Assembly (NCBI RefSeq): GCF_010015445.1
Contig: NC_053126.1
Coordinates: 19,589,169-19,653,168 of the forward strand
DNA length: 64,000 nt
Direction: 5' to 3'
Source: Perca fluviatilis
Taxonomy: Eukaryota > Chordata > Actinopteri > Perciformes > Percidae
Shown here: one piece after another, positions 55,261-64,000 of the stretch
Numbering within the stretch: position 1 is the stretch's first letter
Layout: each line of letters starts with the position of its first letter
The notes under the pieces: generated by a model
The model's input: only the letters and a program-made list of their open reading frames with translations
What the model was told of the DNA's origin: nothing
The model's database searches: none
Translations under genes and position numbers: made by a program

Positions 55261-56088
55261 TTGTCTATCCTGGCGTCTCTAAATGTTTCTCTAACGTTGC
55301 CACTAGATGGTAGGCATTCACTCATGCTACCGCTCAAACCACAGGAAGTCTTCACCGTCAGGCCTTGGCAAAGCCTGATCTAAGTTGGGCTAAATTACAC
55401 ACCAGGTTTCTAGTGTTTCTTATCACTCTTAGAATCTGGAAACTCATGTTTCATTCTACAGTCTACTAGAAACCTATCAAGCAAGAAAAGTCCTTGGTCA
55501 TACAAGTAACACAAGTACAATGACTAAAACGGAATTGAAAGTAGAGGTAGGCTAATTCATATCTGAAAAAAAGAATACAATCTAAATAACCTATTTAAAA
55601 GAATATGCATAACTACATTTCAAACATGGAAAATAGTTAAGGTTAGAGTAAGTTGTTTTTAATCCTGTTTAATTCTTTTGTAGTATCCCATAGTGCTTTA
55701 TTCAGTCATTTCATTACTTAAGACCACACAATTTATTCTGTTAACTGACCCATAATCTGTCTGCTATCATGCTTGGAGGTAAACAGTATTGTTACAAATT
55801 GCGTTTGGCTTTTGAACACATGGTTGGAGGTTTATTTAAAACACTAACAATATGTGTGGCAGTTGAGGTTTAGTTTAATTTTCCCTGTGAAACAGGTTTT
55901 ATAATTAATTGTTTCCTATACACTGCCTAATATGTGTAAGTATATGAGCTTGACCCTGTCAGACTGATGTAAGGTGCTCCCTATGCTTCAATCTTGTTTA
56001 CGTGTTGATTCCTTTACCACTTGGGTTGATCTCTTTTTGAAGATCCCGACAGGCAGATAAGGATCATAAACTGCCGATTGGCAAAGAG

Positions 56089-56201
<113 letters not shown>

Positions 56202-56643
56202 TGAGAGACCAGTTCCTCACTTGGCAGGCTTACAGAGCTGCTTACCCCTCTGGCCCACCAAGCAGCTGAGCCCTCTGGGTGAGAGATCCTTTCAGAGTGG
56301 AGGCAGTGGGAGGCTCACCTGCCCTCTAGCACAGGCCCAGTGTGAGTGAGATGAGATGGTGCTGTGTGTGTATGAGGGTGTGTATCTTTCTGTCTGATGC
56401 TTTCGCCCATCGGGACTCCAAATAATAGTGAATGTGCCCGCAGGGAGTTTCCAGAAGTAGTGGGCAATGCCAGTGCCAAGTCACAGAGACTAGACGAATA
56501 AATCAGGACTGAGGAGTGACGAGAGGGAGGTGCACGAGGCTGCGCCATCAATCAGAAAGGCACCTTATGGGGAATGCCCATAAATGTGCCACGCTGCCAG
56601 TCTGAAGCACGTACTCGCCATGGCAGAGACGGGCGAAGGCGGA

Positions 56644-56670
56644 ATCCAAAATGGAGCCTCCATTTTGGAT
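56644..56670. promoter_or_regulatory. 27-base palindrome with two opposed YY1-like motifs
   Basis: ATCCAAAATGGAG, one C, then CTCCATTTTGGAT: a perfect 13-base inverted pair. Each arm carries CAAAATGG, close to the YY1 core. Function is inferred from the motif only. Confidence 0.4.
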
Positions 56671-57779
56671 GCTGTCGCTTCACTGTCAGCTACAGTGATT
56701 TTGGAGGACTTCCAGACAAATAATGCATTGACAGTCTATTTCAGTCAAATCATCCCAATTTTATTCATGCACTTGTATTTTTTTGCATCACTTCTTGGTC
56801 TAATTTTCTCAGTCCATGTGCAAGCTGATTGTTACAGCACACATTTGGAACATATTTTACCACCATCTTAGCAGCTAGGTATCTAGGTATCCCACTATGT
56901 GAAATCTGGCAACCTTGAACAAATAGCAGCTTCTTCTAAATGTATGTAAAATGGTGTACCCAGCCAGCTCTCACATTACACATCTGCCTGGACCCCGACT
57001 GACTACAGTACAAAGCACATAAGAATGTGTATCCTTCTTGTACACCAGCCGTTAGACAAAATGCTGATGGATTTTGGGAAGTATGTCCACTCTACCAACC
57101 AGAATTGCTAGCAGTCAATCATAGTTTATTTTTTTTGTTGTTGCAGAAAGTCTGACTTGAAGCTGTGAAAGTGGATAGTAACTTTTCAGATGCAGAAACT
57201 TTCTAAGCCACAAAGTTCATTATGGTTTTTCAGCTTGCCACAACAAACAATGTAAGAATCTATCTAAAACTCCTGGCAAATCAGTCCGTCTCAACTGGTG
57301 CTACATTTTAATTTGGCAGAAAACAGAAGAGGGCAAACTGGGATGGAGAAGGCGAGATTGATAGACAAGAACGGGCAAACTCTGACTGGCTCTGGAGGAG
57401 GAAAAGTAAGTAATCCTGCATTTCAATTTTCAGTGGATGGAAACGTTTAAATAAATCTTTTTCCGACATTTAGACAGTATGTATTTATATAGTATTTAGA
57501 GAAGTCTCTCATTCCTTTTCACATTCAGATTTATTCACTCAATCCAGGTTAACAATCAAAAGTGCAGAGTTTGAGTTGGAGATGTGTCTGATGCAGGCTT
57601 CTTCTGACAAAACATAACTGAATTCTGCAGCTGAAGCACTCCATAAATTCAATCACTAATATTTTTTTATCACTTTTACTCCTTACTGTAATAAAATTCT
57701 AGATTTAATTTGAAGGTAAAAACTAGGATCTGCATTAGTAAAATATCTTAACTGACTAAAACAATTTAATATCTCTTGC

Positions 57780-57914
<135 letters not shown>

Positions 57915-58854
57915 CTCCTTTGTGCGGGCTCCTTTGTGCCGTGTAAATCTGGGCCGCTGTTGTCTCTCTGCGCCATGCTATGGTTTGATGTTGAGTTTGA
58001 TGACTGAGGCTGTTTGATCAGTGACTATGTGTAAACTCAGTGAGGGGAGAAAGGGACTCCCGCAGTCCCATATCGAAGACACACACACATGCAGAGTGAT
58101 CAGCTAATGGAGAGCATGAATAGCAAACTGAACATGTAAAAATCAACAGATAAAAAAAAAAAAATTATATATTTGAAGGGACATTTACACCCTTTCACCC
58201 ATAGTTGAACAACAGAAAAAAAATAAAAACATTTAATTATGAATGCATTTTGGGTAGTGAGCTAATTGTGCGGTCTTCATCAGATCCCCTTGTTGTCTTC
58301 TATCAAAGAAAATGTAATGTCAGTTATTTTGTTTATGGCTACATCCTTATTTATGTGATATTTCGAAAATTGATTGACTTTATCCCAGCAGTGATATATG
58401 CTTTAGTGCTGCAACAGCATGCTTTATTGATGCCATAACACCATCTCCATTTCTACCCAGTTTATAGTTTTGTGAGAAACTGCTGCCACACACACTCGTA
58501 ATTTCTTTATCGCTCAACAGCAGTGGGTCCAACCAAAGAGTTTTTAGGAGGCTTTTGGATTGGCCAGATGATACATATATGTGTTGATTCCCTGGTGTCA
58601 GGTCATAAAGCCAAAAATAATCATATTAATTCCTTTGGTTTAAATTCCACCTACACTGAAGTGTTTTTTGTCTTTTATCTGCACCATAATATAATCAATA
58701 ATGGGGGAAAAACTCGAAAGGGAGAAGACACTGGCTTTAAAAACATCTTTCTCTGACCTTTTTTCAGTTATTTCCACTTCTGCCACAGACATATCACCCT
58801 CTCTGCATGATGCTGCACTTTTGCAAACCAAAGTACTTTTCCAAGGTCTAAGCA

Positions 58855-59175
58855 TCTCATTATCGATTCAATTGAAAGAGCTTCATTAGCAAGGCAAAAT
58901 GATTGTCTCTCTGTCTGTGTGGATGCTGCCGCTTTAAGGGCAGAGGGGCTGGTGGGAAAGCAGTCAGTGAGGGTGGTGGAAAAGGAGGAGGGTGGTGTTG
59001 GTGCTGGTGTAGGGGGGTGGGGGTGGTGGACGGGCCCTGCAGGACCATTTGTGCTGAAGCTCATTTGCGCAGCGACACTTAATTGGCTACAACAATTAAT
59101 TAATGTGTTGGAAAGTTGGCACAAAAAGTTCATTTAAGAGGGTTTTAATAAGCAATTAGAGGAAAAGCAGCGAAG
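58855..59175. promoter_or_regulatory. Candidate conserved non-coding element A
   Basis: Low-repeat, with homeodomain cores (ATTAATTAATG, CTTAATTGG, GCAATTAG), separated from its surroundings by a G-rich stretch. The style is that of vertebrate developmental enhancers. Conservation could not be tested here. Confidence 0.35.
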
Positions 59176-59479
59176 AGGGGGAATTACTGGAGAGGAAAGA
59201 GAAAAGCAGAGATGGAGCGAATGGTTGGCCACTAAGAGTGTGTACGCCCTACTGTAGCTGGGTGCAGTTCTTTGTCTCTTTCACTGACCCTTCAGTTTTG
59301 AAGAGCTGATGAATGATTATGCGTCATTATAATGCCATAATATCTCTTTCTGAGGCTCTTACTGCCGTTCTTAAGTGGACTTGAAACTCATGATACCTTA
59401 TATTGTATACATTTCAACCTCGGTGGCCCCTCCTGCCCCTCCCATTCCTACCTCTTGTCCCAGCGCCCAATGTAAAATA

Positions 59480-59700
59480 TCGCATGACTAATGAGTGGAG
59501 CAGGTTGGAATCCTGGGGAAGATGTCCTTGGAAGACGAATGCATTTTCAGCAGAATAATTAACTTAATTAACAAATTCACATGCATATTCATCAGCCTAT
59601 TAATGTCTGCTCCGCGCTGCTTGATGAGCAATGCAATAATAACCGTTACATTTGCATATTTGCATTCACACTCACACCCTTCTCCAAATAATAAAAGAAA
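59480..59700. promoter_or_regulatory. Candidate conserved non-coding element B with twin octamers
   Basis: Contains two overlapping-phase POU octamer-like sites (ATTTGCATATTTGCAT at about 59650-59665), CATGCATATTCAT, AATTAACTTAATTAAC and GACTAATGAG. Dense homeodomain/POU sites without repeats are typical of neural enhancers. Unconfirmed. Confidence 0.4.
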
Positions 59701-59876
59701 AAGACAAAGTGTAGGAAACTCAAATGACAAGAAAGTCACTTGGCCTCACGCTGAGTTTTGCAGGCACTCTCCACCTGCAGCACACGCTCAACTGCACACA
59801 GATATCTATCTCTGGAGTGTATTTCCATCTCTGCATGCCAGTTTAACTTAAACGAGATTAGAAGTATGTGTGACAA

Positions 59877-59925
59877 TCTCTCTCTCTCCCGCTCTCTCTC
59901 TCTCTCTCGCTCTCTCTCTCTCTGC
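59877..59925. repeat. (CT)n imperfect microsatellite
   Basis: CT run interrupted by CCG and CG. Confidence 0.9.
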
Positions 59926-60624
59926 CTGCACCTCCAGCCTCCTTCCAGAAATCACTGCATCTCCCTCTTTGCTTCCTCTCTTACTCCGTCTTTCCTTCCT
60001 GTTTTCGTCTCTCTCTCCTCTTGTTATTTATTCATCCCTATCAGACTTGTCTTTTATTTATTTATTTCTTGCTTTTGAAGTTAGGCTTGTCTGCCTGTCA
60101 GTGTATGTTGTGAGAACCTATATGCGTGCGGCTGGCTGTGTGAGCACTGCTGACAGTTGTGTTATTATGCCGGTTTGAAACTAAAGGAGCAGCTAGTAGT
60201 GATCGAAATAAACAAATACATATGGAATGTTCATGTCCTTTTACTTCCTTGATTTCTGTTTATGTTTTAAGGGCTCATCATGTGTGTGTTTGTGTTTTCT
60301 TTCACACTGGATTTGTATTCTGAGAGGCAGAGAGGTTGTCTCTCTGTGTCTCTCAGCTACTGTCAGTGATGAAATGTGTGTGTCTGGGAGTGAGTGTGTG
60401 TTTCCTGGGAGGCTTTAAGCATCTCAGTCTTTCATCACTGTGTGTGTTTTTGTGTTTATCTCTTTGAATTCAACTTGCACTGTATCATTGATGTCCCTCG
60501 TATGTGTTTGTGAGTTCCTTTCCAATATTTCAGATGACAGTGACATGAAAATGAGGCGTGTATGTAACCAAATGCGGGGCAACTGTGTGTCTTTCATTGC
60601 CTATTTGAGGGAGGAGGGGGGTCC

Positions 60625-60628
<4 letters not shown>

Positions 60629-60673
<45 letters not shown>
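60629..60673. repeat. (GT)n microsatellite
   Basis: About 22 GT units. Confidence 0.95.
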
Positions 60674-60676
<3 letters not shown>

Positions 60677-61150
60677 CCAGCTTGTGGTCAGACAGCAGCA
60701 GTTTGCGGAGCGAGAATTAAAAGTAGGGAGAGATGCCAAGTGACTCCCTGGAGACAGATACAGGGGACAGAGAGAGAAGAAAGAGGAAATAAAAAGGATT
60801 TCACACACACACACGCAGTCACTTACACAAAGAAAAACCTAGCCTACTAGAAGTCTGTTACAAACCCCAAACAGCAACACACTTACACACATTAAGCTAG
60901 GTTTTTTTTATGTATCTTTTCTTATCAGGTATAGCTTCACCTCAATAACATAATGCATTCCCCTTGCTGTAAATCTAATTCTGACCTTAAACCGAAATAC
61001 AAGTCTTAACCCTCAAACAGCCTTTTGAAGAAGTTAAGACCATCCAAAATGTCCTCATGTTCCATATATGTCCTCTAGGTCTAAAACTCAAGTCCTCACA
61101 AAGATAGAAGTACAAGAATGCTCACACATACGGATTGAGATAGATCTCTC

Positions 61151-61152
<2 letters not shown>

Positions 61153-61201
<49 letters not shown>
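61153..61201. repeat. (CT)n microsatellite
   Basis: About 24 CT units. Confidence 0.95.
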
Positions 61202-61203
<2 letters not shown>

Positions 61204-61574
61204 GCCTGGTGAGGTGACACCCAGTGAGCAGTGTGACATGGAGCTGTCACCTCCCACCCCCTGCATCACACCTCTGCCCCCTGCTGGGCCAACCATGTCA
61301 CGGCACCCAAACACCCAGCCAGCCTCTCTTCTTCCTCTCCTCCTCCACTGGCATTAAAACCGGCAGCACTGAACATTACTTACCATTCTCTCACACCATT
61401 CTCTTCAACTTTTCTATATGCAACTATATTTTCTCCTTTCTTGTCTTTTTGTATTAACATTGTTTTAAACTGTCTCCCACAGGAATTTCTTAAAAAAGGG
61501 TTATAGGGTTGAAATAGTCTACTTTTAATAAAAAAGATAGAACCACAAGCATGTAGCCCTTTAAAATCTAGATT

Positions 61575-61910
61575 AGCAATTCCCAACCTCTTTGGCTTGT
61601 GAGCCCTTAAAATAAACCAATGTCTACCTTTGACCCCTACTCACAGTTTAGAGTGTTTTCTCTTCACACATTGTTTTATTTGAAAATGTGGGGTCAAGAG
61701 ATCACTTTGCACAAAAGTGTCTGCCAAATGAATTATGTAATATACCACAATGTATGTTTTAGAGCGCAAATATTATTTATATAAAACAATCAGAGAAAAT
61801 CATTCTAGACATACACAACTTCTGATTAAGTATTGAAAGTAGACATAGCTTTAGTTTAAGGTATTACAAGCAAAAAATAATAATTATGAACCACTGCTCT
61901 AACAGTTTTG
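61575..61910. mobile_element. hAT-like remnant
   Basis: The left part, AATTCCCAACCTCTTTGGCT, then TGTGA and TGACCCC, and the right end ATGAACCACTGCTCTAAC resemble the common vertebrate hAT non-autonomous ends (CAGTGGTTCCCAACC type). The ends are diverged and no target duplication was resolved. Confidence 0.45.
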
Positions 61911-62139
61911 ACATTTTTTGTGGCAATGGTTTTACATACAGAAATTTGATAGCTCAGGCTGCCATGAAGCAACACACTTGACTCTTCAGGCCTGGTTAGT
62001 TATGTTGCTAACTGAGTAGCATAATAGCAGTGGGTCTGAGCGTGATAAGATATGTCGAGGTGATACCAGTTGAGGAGTACATGGCTCTCTGTCATGCTCA
62101 GCTGCTGTGTTTTGTGTTCTTTTATACCTGTCTCTTAGC

Positions 62140-62680
62140 CCTCCGAGTCACTAGGTGTGTGTGTCCAGCCATAGAGGCCAGTGGCGAGCGGGGATGGAGC
62201 GATTGAGATATAGAGCATTAGTTGGTGTCAGGAGTAAATTAGAGGCCAGATCTGTTTTCTAATCAGAGCACAAGCACCGTGTTAGAGGAATTAGGGCGAC
62301 AGCTGCTGGGAGCTTTTTATTCCTCTCTCTCTCAGCCAGAGACAGGCAGACCCCAGCTCAGGGACCACCTTTTTACCACAGCCACCTGTCAACACCAGTG
62401 TGTGTGTATGTGTGTGCGTGCGCACATGCATGTTTCCCTCCCCCACTGACGTGCATACTCACATACATGTGAGCACGCATCTACTGCCATGCGAGCCTGC
62501 ACACAGACACACAAACACCACCTGGTACACTGACCTCCCTCCATCTCTGAAATTAATGACAGTGCAGGTTTCCGTGTGCATGCAGCCATTCCCGGTGTGT
62601 TTATGTTTTCCGGCAAGTGCGGAAGGCCCTTATGAGATATCAAATTGAGATAAGGTGGAGTGGTGGGCGGCTTTACATAT
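62140..62680. promoter_or_regulatory. Candidate conserved non-coding element C
   Basis: Mostly unique sequence with E-boxes (CAGCTGCTG, CACCTGTC), GATTGAGATATAG, CTAATCAG and, after a CA-rich gap, TGAGATATCAAATTGAGATAA. E-boxes fit a bHLH-regulated locus, but conservation is untested. Confidence 0.3.
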
Positions 62681-64000
62681 GTCTGTTTACTATGAATCCC
62701 CGTGAAGGCCTTAACAGTACATCAACCCATTGAGTCACCACACCAGCTTTGCAAGTGAACAGATATTTTAAGACTTTGACAGATGCATTGGTGGTAAACA
62801 AAACAATCCTAAGTATAAAAGTGTAAAGCAATGTAAGCAAAGATTAAATAAGGCAAGGTAAAAAAATTACATCCAAAAAAGTCTACAATTCCCATTCTTT
62901 GGGTTTACAGCATTACGATTTAAGACAAAAAAAGCCCTGAGGAAATGCACTCACAAATTTTGTTCATTACTCAGTAATGTAACTGATGTTTAAAAAGGAT
63001 GACTGCTGGTTCTAAGGATGATTGATGATACCAGAGATGAATAAATGAATATCTTGAGCGGCTTGCACTGATTTTACCCAGCAGAGATCTCTTGTGGGCA
63101 GGATTGTAGGAGGGTGAGAGGTGTGGGAGGTGTCATCGAGATTCACACCATGTCACATACTTGCTTCCGAAATGTCACTTCTTTTTTTCAGATCAGCTGA
63201 ATCCATGGTGTGTTGAGTGTTTTCAGGTAATGCGCAGGACCAGATTTGGGAGAATTGTTGTTGAGATCATCACGGCGAGTCTTGACAGAAAGAAGTGATG
63301 CATTTTATAATTTAGTGCTTATTATTTCTGTGGTAAATTACAAACAAGTTACATCTCTACAAAATTGTACAACCTCTTTTCTTTTTTTAGTGAAGGGAGG
63401 ATGTCTGCAGGGCAATTTTGTAGATAAAGTGGAACAATATAATTTTATGAATAAACTATTATTCTGAATATGAGAAACTGTTCAAAATATATATTCATGT
63501 CAGTCAAGAAAAATATTCCAAAATCAATTATTATTTTCTTCTAAAAAACATGACACCACTGTCCTTTGCATATTGCATACTAGATTTTGCATATTTGTAC
63601 ATGTCATTGGAAAACGTATTTGTTCTTGGAGGTCACCTAGTCCCTTCTCTGCTCAGCTACTCCTTAAATCAGGGATTTTCTATTTTTCTGTGAGGCATGA
63701 TGAAAACCTCTCCTCTTCGCTGCTTGGATTTTTGGACATTCCATGCTCAGTAGCTACAAATCTGACCTTAAGATTGTGCCTTGCTCCTGATGCTCCACTT
63801 TTCCTCCCTTTGTAAAGGTAAAACTTCTCTCTTTCTATCCATTTCCTTGATCTGTGATTGCTATGATTTCTTCTGTGAAATTTAATGAAGAATTGTGCTA
63901 GCACTTCATCTGGCCTATGAATTTGTTCATCTTACAAAAGATTGGCACCTTATTGTTTTGGTGTCTTTCTGCAGTTTCTTTTTTATTTCTCTTGTAATAA

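Overview
This window is nuclear DNA from a bony fish, most likely a spiny-rayed (acanthopterygian) teleost. The signs are compact introns, many long (CA)n/(GT)n microsatellites, a V-SINE-like tRNA-derived SINE, Tc1-like and hAT-like remnants, and many short inverted-repeat elements (MITEs). There is no bacterial, plasmid or viral gene. The gene order matches the vertebrate STAC2 - FBXL20 - CDK12 block (human 17q12), except that MED1, which sits between FBXL20 and CDK12 in mammals, is not visible here.

Layout. (1) 1-14354, minus strand: the first four coding exons of STAC2. The rest of the gene lies beyond the left edge. Its introns hold a Tc1 remnant, microsatellites, MITEs and a SINE. (2) 14355-18730: STAC2 upstream region and intergenic repeats. 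(3) About 18737-33615, minus strand: the complete FBXL20 gene, 15 coding exons giving 436 codons plus stop, with a long 3' UTR. (4) 33616-36601: divergent intergenic region between FBXL20 and CDK12. (5) 36602-53890, plus strand: CDK12, 14 coding exons giving 1370 codons in the conservative model, with a MITE-rich set of introns and a 3' UTR to about 55260. (6) 55261-64000: non-coding DNA downstream of CDK12, with microsatellites and several stretches that look like conserved regulatory DNA. In mammals NEUROD2 follows here.

How the genes work. STAC2 is a C1/SH3 adaptor for voltage-gated calcium channels. FBXL20 is the substrate receptor of an SCF ubiquitin ligase with a C-terminal prenylation box. 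CDK12, with cyclin K, phosphorylates the RNA polymerase II C-terminal domain and supports transcription elongation and suppression of early polyadenylation. They are neighbours by ancestral synteny, not an operon or pathway.

Exon borders were read by hand from splice signals, reading-frame phase and remembered protein families. For FBXL20 all 15 exon phases join without a break and the length equals the human protein. The most interesting points are RNA-processing signals: two GC-AG introns, a 3' splice site built from a (TG)n microsatellite, a hAT-like insertion 17 bases from a 5' splice site, tandem splice sites, and a possible intronic-polyadenylation short form of CDK12. I did not find a new biological system in the sense of a novel gene cluster.
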